Shown piece after piece: positions 1 through 8,676 of a stretch of DNA of 64,000 nt. Within the stretch, counting starts at the first letter, position 1. Each line of letters opens with the position of its first letter. Origin of the DNA: Pseudomonas argentinensis (GTDB lineage Bacteria; Pseudomonadota; Gammaproteobacteria; Pseudomonadales; Pseudomonadaceae); contig NZ_CP056087.1 in assembly GCF_001839655.2 (NCBI RefSeq), positions 2,046,001-2,110,000 on the forward strand, in the 5' to 3' direction. The position numbers and the translations under genes were made by a program. The notes beneath the pieces were generated by a model. That model saw only the letters and a list, made by a program, of their open reading frames with translations. It ran no database searches and was not told the origin of the DNA.

Positions 1-920
1 ATCAGCATGACCTGCGCCGGCAGCAGCAGGCCGTTATGCAGCAGGTAGTACCAGAACTGCGGCCCTTCGATCAGCCAGGCCGTGGCGAGGAAACAGGCCA
101 CTACCGTGGCGATCATCAGCCCGACGCCGCCCGCGCCCGGGGTACGGCCGGCGTCCTGCAGGTCGCGGAACAGCCCGTAGGCGAGAATGCCGGCGAGAAA
201 CTCGGGCAGGCGCACCAGCGGGTTGCGGTGCAGGATGCCGGTGAACGGCATGCCGTAGTCACCGTTGAGAATCACCAGCACCGGCGGAATCAGGTAGATC
301 AGGGTGATGATGCCCAGCCACAGCACCTTGTGCTTCAGGCGCGCCAGGCGCGGCGCCACGAAGGGAAAGGTGAGGTAGAAGAAGAACAGCGTGGAGATCG
401 ACCACAGCGGCGCGTTGAAGGTCAGGTAGAAGGGGTTCCAGGCCTGCAGCATCAGCAGTTGCAACACGCTGTTGAAGGCCAGCTCGCCGTTGCTCATGAA
501 ATGCTCGAGCGTGGCGCGCGAGATATCGGTCATGTCCTCGTTGGTGTCGTACACCACGAAACGGACACTGGCCTTGGTGTCGTCCGGCGGAATGCCCAGG
601 CTGCTGATGACGAAGATCACCGAGATGGTCAGCAGCAGCGAAAAGATATGCAGCGGGTAGAGATTGGCGAAGCGCCTGCTCCAGAAACTCACCGCCGGTT
701 CGCGCAGCTGGCCGCGCTGGCAGTAGACGTGGGCGAGTAGAAAGCCGGAGAGCACGAAGAAGGTACTGGTGGCGAAGAAGCCCGCGCCGCTGAGCTGCTT
801 GATGATCGGCAACTGCTGTTCTGGGTAGTTGTGCAGGGTGTGGAAGACCACGATGTACAGGCCGAGTATGAAGCGCAGCCACTCGAGCCCGATGAAATGT
901 TCCTTGTCGGTGCGGGGCAT
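1..920 (-). CDS. Acyltransferase 3 family membrane protein (partial, C-terminus outside window)
   Basis: The reading frame starts at an ATG whose complement lies at 918-920 and stays open to the window edge, giving at least 306 residues. The N-terminus EWLRFILGLYIVVFHTLHNY carries the conserved His of the OafA/YrhL-type acyltransferase 3 family. It is followed by alternating hydrophobic segments (FFATSTFFVLSGFLLA, FANLYPLHIFSLLLTI, STLFFFYLTFPFVAP, VLWLGIITLIYLIPP), as expected for an integral inner-membrane protein that moves acyl groups to periplasmic sugars or lipids. The substrate cannot be told. The gene is transcribed away from lon-side sequence and has no visible operon partner inside the window. 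Confidence 0.85.
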   Translation of the reverse strand, partial: MPRTDKEHFIGLEWLRFILGLYIVVFHTLHNYPEQQLPIIKQLSGAGFFATSTFFVLSGFLLAHVYCQRGQLREPAVSFWSRRFANLYPLHIFSLLLTISVIFVISSLGIPPDDTKASVRFVVYDTNEDMTDISRATLEHFMSNGELAFNSVLQLLMLQAWNPFYLTFNAPLWSISTLFFFYLTFPFVAPRLARLKHKVLWLGIITLIYLIPPVLVILNGDYGMPFTGILHRNPLVRLPEFLAGILAYGLFRDLQDAGRTPGAGGVGLMIATVVACFLATAWLIEGPQFWYYLLHNGLLLPAQVML

Positions 921-1327
921 CCCCGTTCTCCTTATATCGACAATCGCCCCGGCACGGATCGACCTGCACAGGCGAGCCTCACGGCAGCCGGGTCAGGTTC
1001 TGACAGCAGCATTCGGGTTTCGATCTATCGATTTGCCAGCAGGCGGGCACGGGGGAGGTCTGTTCACGACCTCGCGAGCTAGAGCCATACCAGGCCTAGG
1101 CGGACGGTGAGCAGAGATTTCGAGGGGAGGCCGGGCGGCGATCCGCTTTAGCCTCGATTTTGCCTGACTAGGCGTAAAGAGCTCGCGGCTAAAACCCCTG
1201 CCACGAGATCGCGAACGGCTGCTATCGCCACGTTGCAGTCCACATAGATAGAACCCGGCATGAAGATCGTGAACAGGTTCTAAAAAGCAGCGAGCTGCCC
1301 TATCAGGCAGCCCGCAGCATAGGGCGA
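921..1327. other. Intergenic region with repeats, no gene seen
   Basis: This 407-bp gap separates the acyltransferase start from the lon stop. It holds the lon terminator (1281-1318) and two repeat pieces with copies elsewhere in the window: CTCGCGAGCTAGAGCC at 1071-1086 plus GCCTAGGCGG at 1094-1103 (second copy near 49659-49690), and a 23-nt block at 1171-1193 identical to 60271-60293. No convincing open frame with a ribosome-binding site was found. Confidence 0.6.
1281..1318 (-). terminator. Rho-independent terminator of the lon-family gene
   Basis: Read on the minus strand just after the protease stop, the sequence folds into a GC-rich hairpin (GGGCTGCCTGATAGGGCAGC core, extended by GCTGC/GCAGC arms) followed directly by a T run (TTTTT). 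This is the standard intrinsic terminator layout. Confidence 0.75.
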
Positions 1328-3730
1328 TCAGTCGAACAGCACCTTGGCGACATCGCTGAAGCGTTTGGCGAAGTGCACGGTGATGCCCTGCTTGAGGTAG
1401 TCCGGCAGCTCCTGATAGGAACCGCGGTTGGCCTCGGGCAGGATCAGCTCGTGAATCTTCTGCCGGCGTGCGGCGATGACCTTCTCGCGCACCCCGCCGA
1501 TGGCCAGCACCTGGCCGGTCAGGGTCAGCTCGCCGGTCATCGCCACGCCTTTCTTCGGCACCTGGTTGCGGGCCAGGGAGAGCAGGGCGCTGGCGATGGT
1601 GACGCCGGCGCTCGGGCCGTCCTTGGGCGTGGCGCCTTCGGGCACGTGCATGTGCACGAAGGCCTGGTCGAAGAAGGTCGGGTCACCCTTGTAGGTCTTC
1701 AGGTTGGAGCTGACGTAGCTGTAGGCGATCTCCGCGGATTCCTTCATCACCTCGCCGAGCTGGCCGGTGAGCTTGAAGCCGCGGTTGAGGGTGTGGATGC
1801 GCGTCGCCTCGATCGGCAGGGTGGCGCCGCCCATGCTGGTCCAGGCCAGGCCGGTGATCACGCCGACACCGGACAGCACCTGCTCGCTGCGAAACACCGG
1901 CATGCCCAGGTAGCCTTCCAGGTCCTTGGCGGCGATCTTGACCTTGCTCTGCGGATCCTCCAGCAGTTGCACCACCGCCTTGCGCACCAGCTTGCCGAGC
2001 TGCTTCTCCAGCTGGCGCACGCCGGCCTCGCGGGCATAGCCTTCGATCAGCGCGCGCAGGGCGCTGTCGCTGATCGACAGCTGCTTGGTGGATACGCCGG
2101 CCTTGTCCAGCTGCTTGGGCCACAGATGGCGTTTGGCGATGGCCAGTTTTTCCTCGGTGATGTAGCCGGACAGGCGGATCACTTCCATACGGTCGAGCAG
2201 CGGGCCGGGAATCGAATCCAGGGTGTTGGCGGTGCACACGAACAGCACCTTGGAGAGGTCCAGGCGCAGGTCCAGGTAGTGGTCGAGGAATTCGACGTTC
2301 TGCTCCGGGTCGAGGGTCTCCAGCAGCGCCGAGGCCGGGTCGCCCTGGAAGCTGCTGCCCATCTTGTCGATTTCGTCGAGCATGATCACCGGGTTCATCA
2401 CCTCGACCTCCTTGAGCGCCTGCACCAGCTTGCCGGGAAGGGCGCCGATGTAGGTGCGGCGGTGGCCCTTGATCTCGGCCTCGTCACGCATGCCGCCCAC
2501 CGAAAAGCGGTAGAACGGCCGGCCCAGGGATTCGGCGATGGACTTGCCGATGCTGGTCTTGCCCACGCCCGGCGGGCCGACCAGCAGCACGATGGAGCCG
2601 GCGATCTCGCCCTTGAAGGCGCCAACGGCGAGGAACTCGGTGATGCGCTGCTTGATGTCGTCCATGCCGGCATGGTGATCGTCGAGCACCTTGCGCGCGT
2701 GCTTGAGGTCGAGCTTGTCCTTGCCGACCACGCCCCAGGGCACGCTGGTGGCCCAGTCCAGGTAGTTGCGGGTGACCGCGTATTCCGGCGAGCCGGTTTC
2801 CAGCACGGAGAGCTTGTTCATCTCCTCGTCGATGCGCTTGCGCGCCTGTTCGGGCAGGGTCTTGCCTTCCAGGCGCCCGCTGAACTGCTCGGCGTCGGCG
2901 CTGCGGTCGTCCTTGGTGATGCCCAGTTCCTGCTGGATGATCTTCAGCTGTTCCTTGAGAAAGAACTCGCGCTGGTGTTCGCCCACCGAGCGGTTCACCT
3001 CGTCGGAGAGTTCGTTCTGCAAGCGTGCGACTTCGACTTCCTTGCGCAGCAGCGGCAGGACCTTTTCCATGCGCTTGAGAATCGGCACGGTGTCGAGCAC
3101 TTCCTGCAGCACCTTCGATTGCGCGGTGGTCAGGGCGGCCGCGAAGTCGGTGAGCGGCGAGGGATCGTTGGGGCTGAAGCGGTTGAGGTAGTTCTTCAGC
3201 TCCTCGTTGTACAGCGGGTTGAGCGGCAGCAGCTCGCGGATCACGTTGATCAGCGCCATGCCGTAGGCCTTGACCTCGTCGCGGGAGTCGTTGGCGTTGC
3301 GCGGGTAGTCGACCTCGGCCAGGTAGGGCGGGCGGTGGTGCTTGAGCCAGCCGCGGATGCGCACCCGGGTCAGGCCCTGGGCGACGAACTGCAGCTTGCC
3401 GTCGTCATTGCTGACATGGTGCACGCGCACCACGGTGCCGTGTTCGGGCAGGCTGGAGGTGTCGAAGTGACGGGGATCGGTAACCGGCTTGTCCACATAG
3501 AACAGGGCCAGGGTCTTGTGCTCGGTCTTGCTGACCAACTCCAGGGTTTCCGCCCAGTGCTCCTCGTTGACGATCACCGGCAGCACCTGGGCCGGGAAGA
3601 AGGGGCGGTTGTGGATCGGAATCACATAGAGTTTGTCCGGCAGGTTCTGGCCGGGCAGCATCAGGCTGTGGCTGGCTTGCTCCGAAGCGATCTCGATATC
3701 GTGCGGGTCGTTCATGCGGCACCTGTCCAT
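1328..3730 (-). CDS. lon: ATP-dependent Lon-family protease (AsrA-like second Lon)
   Basis: An 800-residue protein with the full Lon layout: N-terminal substrate-binding LON domain (about 35-230), AAA+ module with Walker A GPPGVGKTS and Walker B VIMLDEIDKM (about 370-560), and the C-terminal Ser-Lys protease domain with DGPSAGV (Ser near 707) and GGVREKVIAAR (Lys near 750). It degrades damaged and regulatory proteins in the cytoplasm. The N-terminus (MLPGQNLPDKLYVIPIHNRP) differs from the usual housekeeping Lon start and resembles what I recall of the P. aeruginosa AsrA protease PA0779, so this may be a paralogue of housekeeping Lon. A second in-frame ATG at 3715, preceded by ACAGGT, is an equally good or better start. 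The gene stands alone and ends in its own terminator. Confidence 0.95.
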   Translation of the reverse strand: MDRCRMNDPHDIEIASEQASHSLMLPGQNLPDKLYVIPIHNRPFFPAQVLPVIVNEEHWAETLELVSKTEHKTLALFYVDKPVTDPRHFDTSSLPEHGTVVRVHHVSNDDGKLQFVAQGLTRVRIRGWLKHHRPPYLAEVDYPRNANDSRDEVKAYGMALINVIRELLPLNPLYNEELKNYLNRFSPNDPSPLTDFAAALTTAQSKVLQEVLDTVPILKRMEKVLPLLRKEVEVARLQNELSDEVNRSVGEHQREFFLKEQLKIIQQELGITKDDRSADAEQFSGRLEGKTLPEQARKRIDEEMNKLSVLETGSPEYAVTRNYLDWATSVPWGVVGKDKLDLKHARKVLDDHHAGMDDIKQRITEFLAVGAFKGEIAGSIVLLVGPPGVGKTSIGKSIAESLGRPFYRFSVGGMRDEAEIKGHRRTYIGALPGKLVQALKEVEVMNPVIMLDEIDKMGSSFQGDPASALLETLDPEQNVEFLDHYLDLRLDLSKVLFVCTANTLDSIPGPLLDRMEVIRLSGYITEEKLAIAKRHLWPKQLDKAGVSTKQLSISDSALRALIEGYAREAGVRQLEKQLGKLVRKAVVQLLEDPQSKVKIAAKDLEGYLGMPVFRSEQVLSGVGVITGLAWTSMGGATLPIEATRIHTLNRGFKLTGQLGEVMKESAEIAYSYVSSNLKTYKGDPTFFDQAFVHMHVPEGATPKDGPSAGVTIASALLSLARNQVPKKGVAMTGELTLTGQVLAIGGVREKVIAARRQKIHELILPEANRGSYQELPDYLKQGITVHFAKRFSDVAKVLFD

Positions 3731-3910
3731 TGACGTTGAGGGTTAGATGGGGCGCCGCCGGCTTTTTTCAACATTTATTCATGGACCAGGCGTTTCGCTT
3801 GCCAGCCTCCGGTACCGCGCTTTTTCCGTCTTCAGGCCTCCTGTCGCCACCCATACAGTTTTGCCCGGCAACGCGGTAGAGTGCGCGCGTCGCCCCTTGA
3901 GTCGCGAATC

Positions 3911-4663
3911 ATGCTCAACGCCCGCCTCATGCGCCTGGACGATCAGGCCCACGAACATACCCACGACCACCATCAACTGGTGATGTCGGTGTCCGGGCGT
4001 GCCGAGTTCGAGGTGGTGGGGCGTGGCGGCGAAGTGTGCCGCATGCGCGCCTGCCTGGTGCCGGGCGATGCCGACCATCAGTTCGCCGGTATCGGCGACA
4101 ACCGCATGCTGATCGTCGACCTCAACGAGCAGGACATGAGCAGCGAAGACCTGCAACTGCTCGGCCACCTGTTCGACACCCCGCGCTACCCGCAGCTCGA
4201 TGCCGACTTCCAGCACCTGCTCTGCTACGCCGGCGCCGAGCTGGAGCGCTATGGCAGCGACCCGCTGCTGGCCCGTTCGCTGGGCGGGGTGCTGCTGCGC
4301 GCCCTGCACCTGCGGCTGTTCGGCGAGCCGTCCGTGCGTGGCCATGGCTCGCTGGACGTGCAACGCCTGGACGGTTACATCGCCGACAACCTGGCACGGC
4401 GCATCAGCGTGGCCGAGCTGGCCCATGTCGCCTGCCTGAGCCCGAGCCATTTCCACGCGCAGTTCAAGGACAGCGTCGGCCTTACGCCGCACCAGTACCT
4501 GCTCAAGGCGCGCCTCGATCGCGCCACCCGTCTGTTGCGTGGCAGTGGACTGCCACTGGTGCGCATCGCCGAGGAGTGCGGCTTCTCCAGCCAGAGCGCA
4601 CTGACCACCGCCATGCGCCGCTACCTGGGGCTTACGCCAAAGCGCCTGCGCGGCAGCGAATAG
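3911..4663 (+). CDS. AraC family transcriptional regulator with N-terminal cupin
   Basis: About 250 residues. The first half is a cupin-like sensing domain (His-rich DDQAHEHTHDHHQLVMSVSG, then RACLVPGDADHQF). The last 100 residues are a two-helix-turn-helix AraC domain (RISVAELAHVACLSPSHFHAQFKDSVGLTPHQYLLKARLDRATRLL ... VRIAEECGFSSQSALTTAMRRYLGLTPKRLR, shown in parts). An in-frame GTG at 3881 would lengthen it, but the ATG at 3911 starts exactly where cupin-type homologues begin. It is divergent from the Lon-family gene. A similar neighbour pair in P. aeruginosa (PA0779/PA0780) makes a link to proline-use regulation thinkable, but nothing in this window proves the target. Confidence 0.88.
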   Translation: MLNARLMRLDDQAHEHTHDHHQLVMSVSGRAEFEVVGRGGEVCRMRACLVPGDADHQFAGIGDNRMLIVDLNEQDMSSEDLQLLGHLFDTPRYPQLDADFQHLLCYAGAELERYGSDPLLARSLGGVLLRALHLRLFGEPSVRGHGSLDVQRLDGYIADNLARRISVAELAHVACLSPSHFHAQFKDSVGLTPHQYLLKARLDRATRLLRGSGLPLVRIAEECGFSSQSALTTAMRRYLGLTPKRLRGSE

Positions 4664-4840
4664 CGCTCAGGGCGCGGTTTTGGAGCCATTTCGTCTGATA
4701 GTGGCATTTTGACTTTATTGGTCATCATAAAAGCTCGAACTTATCCCAGGGGGCGGCTAATCTTTCCCGCAGACCTCCCTGATCAGCGTAGAGGCCCCTG
4801 CGGCCTCCCGGCAGGGCTGAGCAGCCCTTGACGAGCGCCT

Positions 4841-5518
4841 ATGACCAAATCCTTTTTCCTCGCTGCACCCCTGTACCTGATCGGCGCGCTGGGCCTGGTC
4901 GAGGCCGCCAGCCTGCAGGGCGACGTGGTGGACGCCAAGGGCGCGCCGCTGGCCAATGCCGTGGTGACGCTGCAGGGCCCGGCAGGGGGCGCCGCCGCGC
5001 CGGGCAAGGCGGTGATGGACCAACAGGAGATGCGTTTCGTGCCCAGCGTGCTGGCCGTGCGCACCGGCACCGCGGTGACCTTTCCCAATCGCGACGACAT
5101 TCGCCACCAGGTCTATTCGTTCTCACCGGCCAAACGCTTCGAGCTGCGCCTGTACCAAGGCACGCCCAGCGAACCGGTGCTGTTCGACAAGCCCGGCCTG
5201 GTGGTTCTGGGCTGCAATATCCACGACTGGATGGTGGGCTACATCTACGTCACCGATGATCCCTGGTTCGCCGTCAGCGACGCCCAGGGCAAGGTCAGCT
5301 TCGACAACCTGCCGGCTGGCGACTACCGCGTGACCCTCTGGCATTCGGCGCTGCCCGACATGCAACCGCGCCAGGGCGAGGCGTTCAAGGTCGAGGGCGC
5401 TGCGGCGCAGCGCTTCACCCTGCCGGTCGAGGCCGCCAGTGAGGCCGAGCCACCGGGCGCGCCACCCAGCGCCTTTGGCGATGCCTTCAAGAAAGCCGTG
5501 GAACATGGTTCGCACTAG
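4841..5518 (+). CDS. Periplasmic type-1 copper (cupredoxin-like) protein, 'methylamine utilization protein' family
   Basis: 225 residues with a Sec signal peptide (MTKSFFLAAPLYLIGALGLVEA). A carboxypeptidase-regulatory-like beta domain (LQGDVVDAKGAPLANAVVTLQG) precedes a cupredoxin fold. All four type-1 copper ligands can be seen: His89 in IRHQVYSF and Cys125-x2-His128-x2-Met131 in GCNIHDWM. The protein should therefore bind one Cu ion and carry or sense electrons in the periplasm. A Pro/Ala-rich tail follows residue 195. It is the first gene of a four-gene operon. Its last 14 bases overlap the start of the next gene, a c-di-GMP signalling protein, which suggests the copper protein feeds or tunes that sensor. 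The name 'methylamine utilization' is a family label only; no amine dehydrogenase is nearby. Confidence 0.85.
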   Translation: MTKSFFLAAPLYLIGALGLVEAASLQGDVVDAKGAPLANAVVTLQGPAGGAAAPGKAVMDQQEMRFVPSVLAVRTGTAVTFPNRDDIRHQVYSFSPAKRFELRLYQGTPSEPVLFDKPGLVVLGCNIHDWMVGYIYVTDDPWFAVSDAQGKVSFDNLPAGDYRVTLWHSALPDMQPRQGEAFKVEGAAAQRFTLPVEAASEAEPPGAPPSAFGDAFKKAVEHGSH

Positions 5519-7811
5519 CTTCCAGGCGCGTATCGCCAGTGTGCTGATCCTGCTGTTGCTGGTGGTGATCGGCGCGCTGTATTTCGCCGTGCAGGCGGCC
5601 ACCACGGCGTCGATCCGCACCCAGGCGCGCGAGCAGCTGGAGGTGGGAACCAGCGTGTTCGGGCAACTGCTCGACGTCCACGCCCGGCAGCTGCGCGACG
5701 CGGTACAGGTGCTGACCGCCGATTTCGGTTTCCGTGAAGCGGTGGCCAGTGGCGACGAGGCGACCATCCGCTCGGCGCTGTTCAATCATGGCGCGCGGAT
5801 CAATGCCGGCGTGGTGATGATGTTCGACATGGATGGCAAGTTGACCGCCAGCACATTGGCGCCGCTCTCCGTGTCGCGGGCCGAGCAGATCAACGGGCAA
5901 CTGAGTCAGCATGGGCAGAGCCTGCTCATGCCGGTCGATGGCCGCATCTATCTGTTGGTGCAAGCCACCGTCAATGCCCCGGTGCCGATCGCGCGGCTGG
6001 TCACGGGGTTCGCCATCGATGAAGGGTTCGCCCGCGAGCTGAATCAGCTCACTCACCTGGAATTGACCCTCACCGGCAGCATCGAAGGCCAGCCGGACGT
6101 GCATGTGAGCACTCTGCAGGACATGCCGATGATCACCTTCGACGGTGACAGCGGCGAGGTCATGCATGGCGGCGAACCCTTTCTGGTGCAACGCCTGGTA
6201 CTTGCCAGCGGTGACGGCTTCCGCGTGCAGGCCCTGCTGCAGCGCTCGCTTGAACAGGCCCGGGGCTCGGTGGCTGCCCTCAACAAGCAGATTCTGCTGA
6301 TCGCCGTGGCCGCCCTGGTGGCGTCCCTGCTCGGTGCGCTGCTGCTGGCGCGCAGCCTGTCGCGGCCAATCCGCCAGCTGGCCGGTGCGGCGCAGCGGGT
6401 TGGCCAGGGCGACTACGACGTGCCGCTGGCCCTCGACCGCTCCGATGAACTCGGCAGTTTGGCCAGTGCCTTCCAGAGCATGCAGCGCGGTATCGCCGAG
6501 CGTGAGCGGCAACTGGCCCATAACGCCCTGCACGACTCCCTGACCGGCCTGCCCAATCGCAACCTGGCGCTCGAACGCCTGAGCAGTGCGATCATGGCCG
6601 AGCGGCATATCGCCTTGCTGTACCTGGGCATCGGCAACTTCCGTACGGTCACCGAAAGCTGCGAGACGGGCGGCGGCGACCGCGTCATGCAGCAACTGGC
6701 CGCCCGCCTGCAGGCGGCGTTGCGCCCCTCCGACAGCCTGGCGCGGCTGCACGGCGACGAGTTCGTGCTGCTGCTCGATGGCGCCGACGTCGACAGCGCG
6801 GTGGCCACGGCCGACCGGGTGCAGCAACTGTCCATGAAGCCCTTTCGTATCGGCAACGTGGACATTGCCCTGGATTGCCGCATCGGCATCGCTGGCTACC
6901 CCAATGATGGGGTGACACCTGAAGAGCTGCTGCGCCGCGCCAGCATTGCCATGCAGGACGCCGGGCACCTGGCTGGCCGCATCCAGGTCTACGAGAGTGG
7001 CCGCGATGCCGCCCTGCAGCGCCAGGTGCAACTGATCCGCGACCTGCGCCGCGCCGCCCAGCGTGACGAACTGCTGCTGCACTACCAACCCAAGCTGGAC
7101 ATCCGCAATCCGGCGCGCATCCAGGCCGAAGGCCTGCTGCGCTGGCAGCACCCGGAGTTCGGCATGGTATCGCCGGGCGAATTCATCCCCTTGGCCGAGC
7201 GCACCGGCAGCATCCAGAGCCTCACCGCCTGGGTGATCGAGGAGGGCGTGCGGCAGTTGCAGGCGTGGCGCCAGCGCGGCCAGGTGGTGCAGCTGTCGCT
7301 GAACATCTCTACCGAGGACCTGATCGACGCCGAACTGCCCACCCGCGTCGGCCGGTTGCTGGCCCATTACCAGATTCCCGCCTCGCAGCTGATCTTCGAA
7401 ATCACCGAGAGCGGCGTGATGCTCAACCCGGCCGTCGCCCTGCAGGTACTTCACGCGCTGCGCGAGAAAGGCATCGGCCTGTCGGTGGACGACTTCGGCA
7501 CCGGCTATTCTTCACTGGCGCAGCTCAAGCGCATGCCGGTGCAGGAATTGAAGATCGACCAGTCCTTTATTCGCGAGTTGGACGACACCAGCGAAGACGC
7601 GGTGATCGTGCTCTCGACCATCGAGATGAGCCACAGCCTGGGCCTCAAGGTGGTGGCCGAGGGCGTCGAGCTGCAGCGCAGCCTGGAGCTGCTCGACCGC
7701 TGGCAGTGCGACAGCGTGCAGGGCTACCTGATCAGCCGACCCCTGGCGGTGCAGGCGTTCGAGGCCTGGATGCAGCGGCCGTTAACTTCTCCCGTTTCCC
7801 TGGTGCATTGA
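5505..7811 (+). CDS. Membrane-bound GGDEF-EAL protein, probable c-di-GMP phosphodiesterase
   Basis: 768 residues: TM helix (about 8-30), periplasmic sensor region (about 31-265, CACHE-like), second TM (about 266-290), HAMP (about 291-345), GGDEF (about 350-510) and EAL (about 520-765). The GGDEF half is degenerate: the first metal-binding Asp motif reads LGIGNF, and the signature is HGDEF (H416). The inhibitory I-site RPSD (407-410) remains. The EAL half looks active: EGLLRW, NIS, EITES, DDFGTGYSSL, LKIDQSF and VVAEGVE. I infer a phosphodiesterase whose GGDEF domain may bind GTP or c-di-GMP as regulator. I chose the ATG at 5505 (MVRTSFQARIAS), right before the TM helix. It overlaps the upstream copper-protein gene by 14 bases, indicating translational coupling. 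Confidence 0.9.
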   Translation: MVRTSFQARIASVLILLLLVVIGALYFAVQAATTASIRTQAREQLEVGTSVFGQLLDVHARQLRDAVQVLTADFGFREAVASGDEATIRSALFNHGARINAGVVMMFDMDGKLTASTLAPLSVSRAEQINGQLSQHGQSLLMPVDGRIYLLVQATVNAPVPIARLVTGFAIDEGFARELNQLTHLELTLTGSIEGQPDVHVSTLQDMPMITFDGDSGEVMHGGEPFLVQRLVLASGDGFRVQALLQRSLEQARGSVAALNKQILLIAVAALVASLLGALLLARSLSRPIRQLAGAAQRVGQGDYDVPLALDRSDELGSLASAFQSMQRGIAERERQLAHNALHDSLTGLPNRNLALERLSSAIMAERHIALLYLGIGNFRTVTESCETGGGDRVMQQLAARLQAALRPSDSLARLHGDEFVLLLDGADVDSAVATADRVQQLSMKPFRIGNVDIALDCRIGIAGYPNDGVTPEELLRRASIAMQDAGHLAGRIQVYESGRDAALQRQVQLIRDLRRAAQRDELLLHYQPKLDIRNPARIQAEGLLRWQHPEFGMVSPGEFIPLAERTGSIQSLTAWVIEEGVRQLQAWRQRGQVVQLSLNISTEDLIDAELPTRVGRLLAHYQIPASQLIFEITESGVMLNPAVALQVLHALREKGIGLSVDDFGTGYSSLAQLKRMPVQELKIDQSFIRELDDTSEDAVIVLSTIEMSHSLGLKVVAEGVELQRSLELLDRWQCDSVQGYLISRPLAVQAFEAWMQRPLTSPVSLVH

Positions 7812-7813
7812 CC

Positions 7814-8674
7814 ATGTGGCTATCGCAACTGACCGGCGCCCTGCTGTTGGGCTTGCTCACCTCGGCCGCCCTGGCCGGCGAAGGCCGCTTGCTGGCAACC
7901 GGCGGCGCCAGCAGCCTGGAAGGCGCTGCCGGTGGCGGCATCACGCCCTGGGCGGTGCTGTCCGGTTATGGCGAGAAGGGTGAGTGGGGCGCCGACGTGT
8001 TCGCCACGCGGGTGGAAACCGGTGACTACCGCCTGGACGTGGCCGGCGTGGCTGCGGCCTATGACAACCGCATCGAGCTGTCCTACGCGCGCCAGCGCCT
8101 CGACCTGGGCAACCTGGCCCGTGACCTGAGCCTGCCGGAAAACAGCCTCAGCCAGGATATCTTCGGTATCAAGGTGCGCCTGTTCGGCGACCTGATCTAC
8201 GATCAGTTGCCCCAGGTTTCCCTGGGTATCCAGCACAAGCGCCAGAAGGACTTCCTGATCCCCAGCCTGGTCGGTGCCCAACGCGACGAGGACACCGAAG
8301 GCTACCTGACCGCCAGCCGGCTGATCCTTGGTGGCGCCTTTGGCTACAACCTGCTGCTTAACGGCGGCGTGCGCTACAGCCGCGCCAACGAGCTGGGCCT
8401 GCTGGGCTTCGGCGGTGATCGCCGCGACCGTCGCTCGGTGCTCAAGGAAGGTTCGCTGGCCGTGCTGCTCAACCGCCAGTGGGCGGTGGGCGTCGAGTAC
8501 CGGGAAAAGCCGGACAACCTCAACTTCGCTGGCGAAAGCGACTGGGCCGACCTGTTCGTCGGCTACTTCCCCAACAAGCACCTGGCCATCGTGCTGGCCT
8601 ATGCGCGCCTCGGCGAGATCGCCACCCTGGATAACCAGAACGGCGCCTACCTGTCCGTGCAGGGGAGTTTCTGA
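7814..8674 (+). CDS. DUF3034 family outer-membrane protein
   Basis: 286 residues with a signal peptide (MWLSQLTGALLLGLLTSAALA, cut before GEG). The mature part is rich in alternating polar/hydrophobic beta strands (YGEKGEWGADVFATRV, NRIELSYARQRLDLG, LILGGAFGYNLLLNGGVRYS, WAVGVEYREKP) and ends in aromatic Phe (SVQGSF), the usual C-terminal signal of outer-membrane beta-barrels. The family is of unknown function. It starts 2 bases after the c-di-GMP enzyme stop and lies 2 bases before the globin gene, so all are one transcription unit. I recognise the family by its overall pattern; a pore or scaffold role is inference. Confidence 0.8.
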   Translation: MWLSQLTGALLLGLLTSAALAGEGRLLATGGASSLEGAAGGGITPWAVLSGYGEKGEWGADVFATRVETGDYRLDVAGVAAAYDNRIELSYARQRLDLGNLARDLSLPENSLSQDIFGIKVRLFGDLIYDQLPQVSLGIQHKRQKDFLIPSLVGAQRDEDTEGYLTASRLILGGAFGYNLLLNGGVRYSRANELGLLGFGGDRRDRRSVLKEGSLAVLLNRQWAVGVEYREKPDNLNFAGESDWADLFVGYFPNKHLAIVLAYARLGEIATLDNQNGAYLSVQGSF

Positions 8675-8676
8675 GC

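Noticed and set aside
1373..3733. 786-codon open frame on the plus strand
   Set aside because: It is the mirror of the Lon-family gene. GC-rich third positions keep the opposite strand open; the translation is Ala/Gly/His/Gln-rich without any fold.
5487..7454. 655-codon open frame on the minus strand
   Set aside because: Antisense shadow of the GGDEF-EAL gene.
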